Source of the DNA: Dehalococcoidia bacterium | Lineage (GTDB): Bacteria; Chloroflexota; Dehalococcoidia; Dehalococcoidales; RBG-16-60-22 | DNA length: 6,823 nt | NCBI GenBank assembly: GCA_030615655.1 | Contig: JAUWYU010000081.1 | Coordinates: forward strand, 1-6,823 | Reading direction: 5' to 3' | Shown: piece after piece, positions 1 through 6,332 of the stretch | How the letters are laid out: each line of letters begins with the position of its first letter | Position numbering within the stretch: position 1 is the stretch's first letter | Notes under the pieces: generated by a model | What the model saw: the letters and a program-made list of their open reading frames with translations, nothing else | What the model was told of the DNA's origin: nothing | The model's database searches: none | Position numbers and translations under genes: made by a program

Positions 1-595
1 CGTAAGTCTTCTTATCATAATCAAAATGAACAGGGCGGCTGCGCACAGGGTTATTTCCGGCGGTTTGCCGCAACCCCAGCTGATAAAAGGCAGCAGTAGA
101 AAGCACACGAACATGCCTAAAGGTAGAATACGGCTATAAGCTCCACCGATAACAGAATGGCCGCCTGCTGATTCGGGCCTGGACAGCAAACGAGATACCA
201 TTCTGATAATTAAAGCTATGATAACAAAGATTACGGCGAAGAGGGCGGGTCTGGGGGCTAATGTTATCATCATAGCCAGGGCTACGCTGTTGCCTTTTTC
301 GCCATCAAATTTTGCGAAAACGGGCCACATTTGTCCGCAAACAGCGGCTAATCCGGCGGCAGCAACAATAGCCAGGTCAAAATTAAGGCACTTGCCTACC
401 AGGACAGGCAGGGATACCCTTGGCAAATTCGCCCAGTATTCCCGTGATTCCGATAATTTTTCCGGCTTCGTACCACAGGCTTTCGTGGAAATCTCCATTC
501 AGGTCTATGCGGCGAAGCTTAGCCAGGAGGGGCAAATGAGGCACAGAACCGAGCAGATAGGCACCCAGAACTAAAGCTATATCGGCTGCTAACAT
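1..595 (-). pseudogene. PlsY-like glycerol-3-phosphate acyltransferase family membrane protein, frameshifted, 3' end beyond window
   Basis: Translation from the ATG at 595-593 gives a PlsY-like start with a first membrane helix containing LGAYLLGSVP, then AKLRRIDLNGD. This frame hits a stop at 385-383. If one C of the run at 411-413 is dropped, the reading frame continues open to base 1, about 137 more codons. It then gives KGILPVLVGK, several hydrophobic segments, and MWPVFAKFDGEKGNS, which resembles the PlsY motif usually seen as FPVFxxFxGGKG. PlsY transfers acyl groups from acyl phosphate to glycerol 3-phosphate in the cytoplasmic membrane, and the family is about 200 residues, so only a short C-terminal part should be missing. 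The usual first motif (SGNxGxTNxxR) is replaced by DFHESLWYEAGK, so canonical activity is doubtful. No Shine-Dalgarno is visible before the ATG. The gene lies 64 nt downstream of the AOR gene on the same strand. The frameshift may be real or a sequencing error. Confidence 0.7.
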
Positions 596-659
596 ATTTT
601 ATAATTAAATACCTGTTTTCAGTAAATATATATCCGAAGAAGTCCAGCTATGGTAATAA

Positions 660-2489
660 CTAATCTTCAAACTTCTTTTCTGTCCCGGCCGGCGGCATAC
701 CGTCTTCGTCCCAGCCGCGCTTATTATAATACATGGAGAGGAGTGCCTGAAAGTGCTCCCTGTCAACCACCTTGCCGGCGTTGGGGCCGGTGAGCGGGGG
801 ACTGGAATGTACTTTGTAGGGAAGGGTGTCGTCCTTGCGGCTGACGCCGAGGCGGGTATTTATCAGGCGCGTCAGGTCGTAGATATCGTTGGATAGTGAA
901 AGGAGCTGCTCCAGCGTTAGCTGATTTCCCGTTACATATTTGTAGAAGTGTTCATAGTGTTTTTCGTTCAGCCCCAGTTCTATCCAGGGCAGGCGGCACA
1001 CGCCGAGCATGTCAAATAGAGGACGGAGCATCTGGTGGTATATTACGGTTTCAACTCTCTCCTCGTCGGACCAGCCCTGGCCTTCTTCCATTTCTCTGGC
1101 GATAGTCCACGCCCGCGTATGATGGGCGCCTATATCCGACGTGGCGTAAGCCAGTGCCATAGAGATGCCGGCGCGGCTGTCATAAGCAGACTGCTCCAGT
1201 CCTTTAATCTGGAGGATGAGTTTATCCATTTCCGGCCATTTTTCAATGATGCGGCGCGAACCATCAGCGATGATATCACCGATACCCTGGCGGCAGGCAA
1301 TCATGCGAATCAGGTTCAGTATGGCGTCATCGTCTCCCCAGGTGATATTCCTGCCGTCAAGGTCGGAGAGGGATATGATTCCCTTCTCGTAGCCCTCGAT
1401 GAGGGCACCTATAAGGTTACCTGTAGAAATCGTATCCATGCCCAGTTCGTCGCAGAGGCGGTTTGCCGAGAGCACTGCGGCGAAGTCGTCTATGCCCGCG
1501 TTAGAGCCGAGCATGGCGCATGTTTCGTACTCGGGGCCCTCGATTACCGTACCGGCATATTTCCCATCCTTGACGAGGCAGATGTTACCGCAGCACATGG
1601 AGCAGGAAAAACAGGCGCTGTCACCAATCTTGTAGTCGGTGAGCATCGTCTCACCGTTAATCCGGTCATACCTGGCAAAGACACTGTCCTTGAAATTATA
1701 CGTCGGTAGAATACCCTTCTCGTTGGCGTAGGCTATAACATTCATCAGACCCTGCTGCTGCCACAGTTTAAAGTACTTGTGTTCTCTGAGGTATTTAAAG
1801 GCCTTATTGGCCTCCGCCATCAGTCCGTCTATATCGTAGACCGGAAGGTCCTCATGTCCCCGCACGACAATCGCCTTGAGGTTTTTGGAGCCAAGGATGG
1901 CACCGAATCCCGTCCTGCCGGCATTGCGTCCCCAGTCAGCATTGACACAGGCGAACTTCACCAGGTTCTCGCCGGCGGGGCCGATAGTGGCGACATGAGC
2001 CGCCTGGGTATCCAGACGTTCTCTGATAATGCCTTCGGCTTCCAGGCAGGTTTTCCCTTTCAATTCGGGCATGGGAATAATCGATGCGTTACTGTTGTCA
2101 AGGAAGAGGACGGATAATTCCGGCGCTTTGCCCGTAATGGATAGAACATCCATGCCTGTCTGTCGAAGCTCAACGCCGAAGCCGCCGCCTATGGAGGAAT
2201 CGCCGTAGAGTCCGGTAGCCGGTGATATAGCCACAAAGGAATTTTTGCCCGATGAAGGCAGGTAAACTCCGCTGAGGGGGCCCGGTGCGATAGCGACGAG
2301 GTTTTCCTCACCGAAGGGGTCTAGCCTGAAATTATGCTTCTTCAGATTGTCCCAGACCAGTTTAGCACCGAAGCCGCGCCCGCCGACGTACTTTTCAAGA
2401 AAAGCGTCGGTAAGGTCCCGGTAGTCGGTACTGCTTTTGGTAAGGTCTATGTGCAGGTGTTTCTTATAATATCCGCTCTTTATGCTCAT
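660..2489 (-). CDS. Aldehyde:ferredoxin oxidoreductase family protein (tungsten/molybdenum bis-pterin enzyme)
   Basis: The 609-residue product has the size and layout of the AOR family. These cytoplasmic enzymes oxidise aldehydes to carboxylic acids using a tungsten (or molybdenum) bis-pyranopterin cofactor and a [4Fe-4S] cluster, passing electrons to ferredoxin. Family signatures are the N-terminal YVGGRGFGAKL (34-44), GPAGENLVKFA (170-180), and AGRTGFGAILGSKNLKAIVV (190-209). Cluster ligands are C293, C296 and C300 in CFSCSMCC (CxxCxxxC) plus C498 in DMLGVC. That spacing matches P. furiosus AOR (C288, C291, C295, C494). Also seen are ATSDIGAHHTRA near 449-460 and INTRLGVSRKDDTLP near 543-557. 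The ATG overlaps the TGA of the upstream ferredoxin gene as ATGA, with only a weak upstream SD, so translation is probably coupled. Substrate cannot be read from sequence; the family includes AOR, FOR, GOR and benzoyl-CoA-reductase-related branches. No pterin cofactor genes lie in the window. Confidence 0.95.
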   Translation of the reverse strand: MSIKSGYYKKHLHIDLTKSSTDYRDLTDAFLEKYVGGRGFGAKLVWDNLKKHNFRLDPFGEENLVAIAPGPLSGVYLPSSGKNSFVAISPATGLYGDSSIGGGFGVELRQTGMDVLSITGKAPELSVLFLDNSNASIIPMPELKGKTCLEAEGIIRERLDTQAAHVATIGPAGENLVKFACVNADWGRNAGRTGFGAILGSKNLKAIVVRGHEDLPVYDIDGLMAEANKAFKYLREHKYFKLWQQQGLMNVIAYANEKGILPTYNFKDSVFARYDRINGETMLTDYKIGDSACFSCSMCCGNICLVKDGKYAGTVIEGPEYETCAMLGSNAGIDDFAAVLSANRLCDELGMDTISTGNLIGALIEGYEKGIISLSDLDGRNITWGDDDAILNLIRMIACRQGIGDIIADGSRRIIEKWPEMDKLILQIKGLEQSAYDSRAGISMALAYATSDIGAHHTRAWTIAREMEEGQGWSDEERVETVIYHQMLRPLFDMLGVCRLPWIELGLNEKHYEHFYKYVTGNQLTLEQLLSLSNDIYDLTRLINTRLGVSRKDDTLPYKVHSSPPLTGPNAGKVVDREHFQALLSMYYNKRGWDEDGMPPAGTEKKFED

Positions 2490-3019
2490 AGCTCTTCTTT
2501 TCCTATCTCAGCATAGCGGATGGTCTTCTTTTCGCCTTTTTCATAGAACTCTATTTCGCGCATTTGAGTATAGCTCAGAACATTACCTAGGCGTTTGATT
2601 TCGCCGAGGGCGTGTTCGGGTATGAGCTTGAGGGCTCCCAGGGGGCAGTTCTTAACGCACTCCGGCTCGCCCCCGCACATGTCGCACTTGATAGGCAGGT
2701 CACAGTCTTCATGGGCGTATATGGCCCCGAAGGGGCATGCTTCCACGCACTTAAAACAGGAGATACAGTTCTCCTTATCCAGGTGTATGATACCATCGAC
2801 CATTCGTAAAGCATCGGTAGGGCATACCTGAGCACATGCCGGCACTTTGCACTGGCTACAGACAACAGGCATCCTCATAACGGGGTGAGGATACGTGTTG
2901 ATGACTCTTATCGCGGCCTTCTTAGGGTTGTTCACTCCAAAGTGGTGGATGGCGCATACCAGTTCGCAGATTCTGCAACCGGAACACTGCTCAGGAATCA
3001 CCGTCAGCTTTTTCGACAT
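2486..3019 (-). CDS. Four-cluster 4Fe-4S ferredoxin-type electron transfer subunit for the AOR
   Basis: This 177-residue soluble protein has sixteen cysteines arranged as in HycB/DmsB-type polyferredoxins: C12/15/18/22, C54/57/62/66, C85/88/91/95 and C112/115/121/125, enough for four [4Fe-4S] clusters. The spacings include CSGCRICELVC, CSQCKVPACAQVCP, CISCFKCVEACP and CDMCGGEPECVKNCP. There is no signal peptide or membrane segment, so it should work in the cytoplasm. Its gene overlaps the AOR gene by 4 nt (ATGA), so it is almost certainly the AOR electron-transfer partner, relaying electrons to ferredoxin, NAD or a quinone-linked acceptor. The ATG at 3019-3017 has a good SD (GGAGG at 3032-3028, 8 nt spacing), and a promoter with a perfect -10 box lies just upstream. 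The roughly 50 residues after the last cluster are charged and family specific. Assignment to the ferredoxin family is very secure; the AOR partnership is inferred from the overlap. Confidence 0.94.
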   Translation of the reverse strand: MSKKLTVIPEQCSGCRICELVCAIHHFGVNNPKKAAIRVINTYPHPVMRMPVVCSQCKVPACAQVCPTDALRMVDGIIHLDKENCISCFKCVEACPFGAIYAHEDCDLPIKCDMCGGEPECVKNCPLGALKLIPEHALGEIKRLGNVLSYTQMREIEFYEKGEKKTIRYAEIGKEEL

Positions 3020-3027
3020 TAATCAGT

Positions 3028-3032
3028 CCTCC
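3028..3032 (-). promoter_or_regulatory. Shine-Dalgarno for the ferredoxin gene
   Basis: GGAGG on the minus strand, 8 nt before the ATG at 3019-3017. It fixes the start of the ferredoxin gene, the first gene of the AOR unit. Confidence 0.8.
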
Positions 3033-3049
3033 AAGAGACAGTCGGCTTC

Positions 3050-3058
3050 ATTATAGCA
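3050..3058 (-). promoter_or_regulatory. Extended -10 promoter for the ferredoxin-AOR unit
   Basis: The minus strand reads TGCTATAAT: a perfect sigma-70 type -10 box (TATAAT, 3055-3050) with the TGn extension directly before it (3058-3056). No good -35 lies 16-18 nt upstream, which is normal for extended -10 promoters. Transcription would start near 3043, giving a short leader of about 24 nt that still contains the GGAGG ribosome site. This is a prediction from base matching only. Confidence 0.55.
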
Positions 3059-3124
3059 CGTTACGACTATACTTAGCTTTCAGCGTAGATTACTATCGTC
3101 CCGGGCAGCCTATTTTCCCGCATT

Positions 3125-3153
3125 TTGAGTAATGGTTTTTTAAATGCTAGACT
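3125..3153 (+). promoter_or_regulatory. Possible promoter for the FAD oxidase gene
   Basis: TTGAGT (3125-3130, 4 of 6 matches to the -35 consensus) is followed after 17 nt by TAGACT (3148-3153, 4 of 6), with TG at 3145-3146 providing an extended -10 context. The start of transcription would be near 3160, about 38 nt before the ATG. An alternative TATTAT at 3153-3158 has poorer spacing. The match is moderate and the position upstream of a divergent gene is the main support. Confidence 0.35.
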
Positions 3154-3187
3154 ATTATTGTTAGTTGCTGTATACCAGGCAGGCAAA

Positions 3188-3192
3188 GGAGG
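3188..3192 (+). promoter_or_regulatory. Shine-Dalgarno fixing the FAD oxidase start at 3198
   Basis: AAAGGAGGT with core GGAGG sits 5 nt before the ATG at 3198. This favours 3198 over the in-frame upstream ATG at 3165, which would place the ribosome site inside the coding region and add an 11-residue tail (MLYTRQAKEVK) with no family character. Confidence 0.8.
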
Positions 3193-3197
3193 TAAAA

Positions 3198-4664
3198 ATG
3201 GTTGAAGAAGGGGAGCTAGCCAGAATAGTCGGTGCCGGCAATACAAGCAGTAAACAGGCGATACTGGACGAATACTCGTGTGACATGAGTTTTGTAAATC
3301 CGGTAAGGCCGGCTTATGTCGTCAAGCCGAAAACACTGGAGGATGTGGAGAGGATTGTAAAACTTGCCAATGAGACAAAAACGCCGCTGGTGCCAGTAAG
3401 CTCAGGGCCTCCTCACTTTCGTGGTGACACCGTTCCCAGCATTGGAGGGGCCGTTGTCGTTGATTTGAGCGGCATGAAAAGGATTATCAGGGTTGACCGA
3501 AAGAACCGGGTTGCCATGTGCGAACCGGGCGTGACCTTCGGTGAACTGATACCGGCTGTAACTAAAGAAGGGCTCAGACTTAATATGCCGTTACGGCCAC
3601 GCAAATCGAAGTCTGTTGTCGGCAGCATGCTGGAGAGGGAGCCAGTAATCCTGCCCAAGTATCACTGGGATATCGCCGACCCGCTGGCCTGTGTCGAGAT
3701 TGTTTTCGGAACGGGCGATATGTTCAGAACCGGGGCCGCCGCCGGTCCGGGCACTATAGAAGAGCAATGGGCCGCCGGTGGGTCGCAAAAAGAGGCGGCC
3801 GGACCGGGTCAAATTTCCCTGTACAGGGTTATCGGGGGAGCGCAGGGGACGATGGGTATCGTAACCTGGGCGTCATTACGCTGCGAGGTGCTGCCCAGCG
3901 TTGAAGAGCCTTTCATGGTCGGTTCATCCGATATCGGAAAGCTTTTTGATTTTGTTCACTGGATAATCAGGCTGAGGCTTGTCAACGAATGCTTCATTTT
4001 GAACAGCTCCAACCTGGCCGCTATGATGGCGAAGAGATGGCCCAAGGACTATCAGGATATTAAAGACAACCTGCCCCCTTATATACTTCTCTATAATGTA
4101 GCGGGTTATGAATATCTGGCTGAAGAGAGAGTCGAATACCAGGTAAAGGACGTGAACGACGTTGCCCAGAGGGTAGGCGTGGAGCCTGCCGAAGCCATCG
4201 GCAAAGTATCCGCCGTCGAACTGCTCAAGGTGGCCAACCAGCCTTCCGCCGAGCCATACTGGAAGCTCCGTGCCAAGGGAGGTTGCCAGGACATATTCTT
4301 CGTGACCATCTATGATAAGCTCCCCGGCCTGATTGCCGCCATGTATGACCTGGCTGCTGAAGCCGGTTACCCGGCCTCAGATATGGGTGTTTACCTCCAG
4401 CCGATAGTGCAGGGCAGTAACTGCCACGTTGAATTCAACCTGTTCTACGACCCGGGCAACCCGAGGGATGTCGAAAGGGTCAAGAAGCTGTCCGAAGATG
4501 CCATTGAGAACCTGGAGTGCAAGGGGGCCTTTTTCTCGAGGCCTTACGGTGAAAACGCAAATATGATTGTCAATAGAGACGCGGCCACCGTTGAAGCCCT
4601 GAGAAAGGTGAAGTCGATACTGGACCCCAACAATGTTATGAATCCCGGGAAACTGTGTTTCTAA
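3198..4664 (+). CDS. FAD-binding oxidoreductase, VAO/PCMH fold (GlcD-type dehydrogenase)
   Basis: Using the ATG at 3198 the product is 488 residues, normal for this family. The N-terminal FAD-binding (PCMH) domain spans about 38-235: RPAYVVKPKTLEDVERIVKL opens it, PVSSGPPHFRGD (66-77) occupies the place of the FAD pyrophosphate loop, MCEPGVTFGEL (107-117) follows, and GGAQGTMGIVTWASLR (213-228) matches the usual G(S/A)xGTxGIVT signature. The C-terminal substrate/cap domain closes with a helix and SILDPNNVMNPGKLCF, the common family ending. Such enzymes oxidise hydroxy acids, phenolic alcohols or similar substrates and pass electrons to a partner protein. No signal peptide is seen, so it is probably cytoplasmic. 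The next gene, 39 nt downstream, begins like a Cys-rich Fe-S protein, the usual electron acceptor of GlcD-like enzymes, but is cut short. Substrate is unknown; H73 in the loop might bind FAD covalently, which is speculation. Confidence 0.9.
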   Translation: MVEEGELARIVGAGNTSSKQAILDEYSCDMSFVNPVRPAYVVKPKTLEDVERIVKLANETKTPLVPVSSGPPHFRGDTVPSIGGAVVVDLSGMKRIIRVDRKNRVAMCEPGVTFGELIPAVTKEGLRLNMPLRPRKSKSVVGSMLEREPVILPKYHWDIADPLACVEIVFGTGDMFRTGAAAGPGTIEEQWAAGGSQKEAAGPGQISLYRVIGGAQGTMGIVTWASLRCEVLPSVEEPFMVGSSDIGKLFDFVHWIIRLRLVNECFILNSSNLAAMMAKRWPKDYQDIKDNLPPYILLYNVAGYEYLAEERVEYQVKDVNDVAQRVGVEPAEAIGKVSAVELLKVANQPSAEPYWKLRAKGGCQDIFFVTIYDKLPGLIAAMYDLAAEAGYPASDMGVYLQPIVQGSNCHVEFNLFYDPGNPRDVERVKKLSEDAIENLECKGAFFSRPYGENANMIVNRDAATVEALRKVKSILDPNNVMNPGKLCF

Positions 4665-4671
4665 CGCTTGT

Positions 4672-6162
4672 TCAGGGGAAGATATTTCCAAGGAGGAAAT
4701 GAGATGGCACTAGAGCATTTACGAGAAGACATGGAACTTTGCAGTAAGTGCAATTTGGAACTGCTGGCAGAGCTAACTCTATCCTGACGCTGGTGATAGG
4801 GGAATTTGTGCCGGGCTCACGGACATAGCCTGAGAAATAATTATACTGGAGTGGTGACGTTACCGAATCGGGAGTGATATATTTCACTATGCCCAGGTCC
4901 TGGTCTTGGGCGAGATAGCTGCTGACGTCGAGCCAGACACCGATATTGGCTTTGGCTTCAATAACCTTCACGATAATAATATAGTCACCTGTTTCGGCTC
5001 GTGTCGGGAATTGCAGGGGTACCGTCTTGTTGATGACAACAGTTTCATCTTCTATTGCGGGGAAGCTCTCTATGATAATTGTATAGCCGGGATTGAGCGT
5101 TACCGTAGTGCCGCTGGTGGTATGTTCGGCGATAACTTGAGAGGTGAGACTGAACTCGATGTTCGACACTGGCAAGTCTTTAGTACAGGTAACGATTCCC
5201 GTAATAGTGGCGTAGAAGACCTCACTGCCGTGAATTTCGCTTTTATCGAAGCTCACCGGGTCATAGCTGAGCTCTATGTATTCGGCTAGGTCCTGGGCTG
5301 TCGTTGGCTCTGATTCTGATTCTGATTCTGATTCTGTTGCTGTTTCTGGTGGTGGTGTTACTGGTTCTGTTACCGATTCCGTTTCTGGTTCTGTTTCCGT
5401 TGGTGGTGTTGTTACCGTTGGTGGTGCCGTTACCGTTGGTGCTGGTTCAGGGGTGGTAGGATGAGTAGCAGTATCGTCCGGCCGACCAAGTGAGATCACC
5501 AGCCAAACAGCAATGACGGCTACCACCACTATGCTGGAAGCTATTACAGCTAGCTTTGTCCACCTTCTTCGTCCTACAGTCTTTTCGTGGGGACGGGTAG
5601 AGGGTATCTGTGTGGTGACAGATTCAGGCTCGGGTTTCACGGCTGGTAGTTTTAAATCTTCGGGTTTTTCCGGTACGCTTTGCTCTCGTAGCTCGTCCAG
5701 TACACTACGTATTTGCCTAATCTTCGCAGTGTCAGGTTTCAAGTTCGGAGCAATGCCTAAAGTCCTGAGTCCATTAATGATGCCGGGGAGAATGGGGGCG
5801 ACGCCTTCCGGGGGAATGCTTTTTGAAGCGGCAGCAGCCAGAACCTCCCGCCACTCTGGCTGGCGGCTCTGAAACTCGCTGTGAGTAATGCCTAGAAGTA
5901 TCGGGATAAACTCTTTACCGCTTTCATGGGCCCGTATAATCTCTCTGGTGACCTGGCGTGAAGCAACCGAATGCGGGGATATTACCACAACTATGGCTTT
6001 GGATTCCTCTATGGCTTTCCCTGTTTGAATCAGGTAGGATGGCCCGGGTATGCTGTCGATCTCGTAACACCACGTAGAGTAACCTGTTTCTTCCAGTCCT
6101 ATTGCGATTTCCAGTGCTGTACGAGCGTCTTCCTCTACATGTGCAATGAAGATGTCACTCAT
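4672..6162 (-). CDS. TIR-domain transmembrane protein with extracytoplasmic beta-rich region (C-terminus truncated and replaced)
   Basis: The 496-residue product has an N-terminal TIR domain at about 1-137: box 1 DIFIAH, BB-loop-like DSIPGPSY (36-43), and VVVISPHSVASRQVTREI (58-75), where E74 sits at the place of the catalytic glutamate of NADase TIRs. A helical linker (143-165) follows, then RRRW and one membrane helix at about 203-225. The positive charges before the helix put the TIR domain in the cytosol. Outside are a Pro/Thr/Glu/Ser stalk (230-290), a beta-rich Ig-like region (about 293-435), and SGYVREPGTNSPITSVRIE (444-462), which looks like the first strands of a carboxypeptidase-regulatory-like domain. 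Residues from about 463 on are antisense to another gene, so the natural end is lost. The ATG at 6162 has only a weak SD (GATGAGAG). TIR proteins cleave NAD+ or act as signalling scaffolds; receptor-like sensing or defence is inferred from topology alone. Confidence 0.85.
   Translation of the reverse strand: MSDIFIAHVEEDARTALEIAIGLEETGYSTWCYEIDSIPGPSYLIQTGKAIEESKAIVVVISPHSVASRQVTREIIRAHESGKEFIPILLGITHSEFQSRQPEWREVLAAAASKSIPPEGVAPILPGIINGLRTLGIAPNLKPDTAKIRQIRSVLDELREQSVPEKPEDLKLPAVKPEPESVTTQIPSTRPHEKTVGRRRWTKLAVIASSIVVVAVIAVWLVISLGRPDDTATHPTTPEPAPTVTAPPTVTTPPTETEPETESVTEPVTPPPETATESESESESEPTTAQDLAEYIELSYDPVSFDKSEIHGSEVFYATITGIVTCTKDLPVSNIEFSLTSQVIAEHTTSGTTVTLNPGYTIIIESFPAIEDETVVINKTVPLQFPTRAETGDYIIIVKVIEAKANIGVWLDVSSYLAQDQDLGIVKYITPDSVTSPLQYNYFSGYVREPGTNSPITSVRIELALPAVPNCTYCKVPCLLVNALVPSHFLLGNIFP
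4691..4696 (+). promoter_or_regulatory. Shine-Dalgarno of the truncated Fe-S gene
   Basis: AGGAGG, 7 nt before the ATG at 4704. A strong site in this position shows that a real gene began here, although almost all of it is missing. The nearer ATG at 4699 reads only four codons before a stop and is not used. Confidence 0.7.
4704..4787 (+). pseudogene. 5' fragment of a cysteine-rich Fe-S oxidoreductase gene, cut after ~17 codons
   Basis: After a strong AGGAGG site the frame reads MALEHLREDMELCSKCN, then LELLAELTLS and a stop at 4785-4787. The first part matches my memory of how (Fe-S)-binding, HdrD/GlcF-like proteins beside GlcD-type oxidases begin: a short acidic helix then a CxxC cluster motif (C13, C16). 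The expected third cysteine (CxxCxxC) is absent, and from about 4755 the sequence reads better as the minus-strand TIR gene. The remaining several hundred codons are missing. Its place 39 nt after the FAD oxidase stop suggests it was the electron-accepting subunit of the same operon. The loss may be a genuine deletion or rearrangement, or an assembly join. Family assignment from so short a stub is tentative; that a gene started here is fairly sure. Confidence 0.6.
4752..4785. other. Sequence discontinuity: two convergent genes broken at one point
   Basis: On the plus strand the Fe-S gene loses family character after AAT at 4752-4754. On the minus strand the TIR protein keeps a domain-like pattern to about residue 462 (codon starting at 4779), then continues as residues that are simply the antisense of the Fe-S stub, including CTYC opposite CSKC. 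The break therefore lies within roughly 4752-4785. No insertion sequence, target duplication or obvious inverted repeat is visible at the join. Confidence 0.5.
5311..5334. repeat. Four perfect TGATTC hexamers in the stalk of the TIR protein
   Basis: TGATTC is repeated four times without interruption. Read on the minus strand it encodes alternating Glu-Ser (residues 277-285). Because the unit is two codons, copy number changes would lengthen or shorten the acidic stalk without breaking the frame. Confidence 0.9.
5397..5441. repeat. 18-bp tandem repeat (about 2.5 copies) in the stalk of the TIR protein
   Basis: CCGTTGGTGGTGTTGTTA (5397-5414) is followed by CCGTTGGTGGTGCCGTTA (5415-5432), differing at two positions, and a partial third copy from 5433. 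On the minus strand these encode TVTAPP and TVTTPP units. Surrounding sequence (5335-5396) is a looser version of the same Thr/Pro/Glu-rich low-complexity stalk. Confidence 0.8.
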
Positions 6163-6332
6163 TGGTCTCTCATCAACCTAACGACGAATCTCAAAGCCCA
6201 CCTTTGCCAGCAATTCTGGCATATTTCTTACAACTTGTTTATCTAACTCTACCATCGCCGAATCACTTGTACGGGAGCTTCCGGCTCTGGCACCGGCGGT
6301 TCTGGAGCTTGAACTAAAGTTGGTGCCGTTTG
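6163..6332 (-). other. Spacer between membrane protein and TIR gene; possible decayed 3' coding sequence
   Basis: No convincing intact gene, terminator or promoter was found in these 170 bases. After the TAA at 6335-6333 the same frame stays open for 27 codons (6332-6252) and reads as a Pro/Glu-rich linker, with QAPEPPVPEPEAPVQV inside it. In another frame, 6255-6178 gives a 25-residue peptide (MVELDKQVVRNMPELLAKVG and five more residues) without a ribosome site, ending 15 nt before the TIR ATG. Together these suggest that the upstream membrane protein once continued further and has been interrupted, but compositional chance cannot be excluded. Confidence 0.4.

Noticed and set aside
1035..1709. 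224-codon open frame on the plus strand
   Set aside because: It lies antisense to the AOR gene over family motifs that are certain on the minus strand, and its translation has no recognisable features.
3165..3197. Upstream in-frame start (ATG 3165) for the FAD oxidase
   Set aside because: The GGAGG at 3188-3192 with 5 nt spacing to the ATG at 3198 is much better, and the extra 11 residues show no family similarity.
4740..4800. Insertion sequence or integration site at the gene break
   Set aside because: No terminal inverted repeats, transposase, tRNA end or target duplication can be seen.
5300..5460. Possible CRISPR array
   Set aside because: Repeats are short, adjacent without unique spacers, and encode a protein stalk in frame.
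5276..5464. Ser/Asp/Val/Gly-rich open frame on the plus strand opposite the TIR stalk
   Set aside because: It is the mirror of the low-complexity repeats, with no ribosome site; the minus frame is continuous with the TIR protein.
6190..6225. CxxC pattern (ICQNC) in a third minus-strand frame, suggesting a zinc ribbon ending AKVGFEI
   Set aside because: Recovering a zinc-ribbon-like end would need two compensating indels within a few dozen bases; chance is as likely without read evidence.
6270..6332. Inverted repeat GGCACC...GGTGCC after the membrane protein stop, as a terminator
   Set aside because: Arms are only 6 bp with a loop of about 27 nt and there is no T-run after it.
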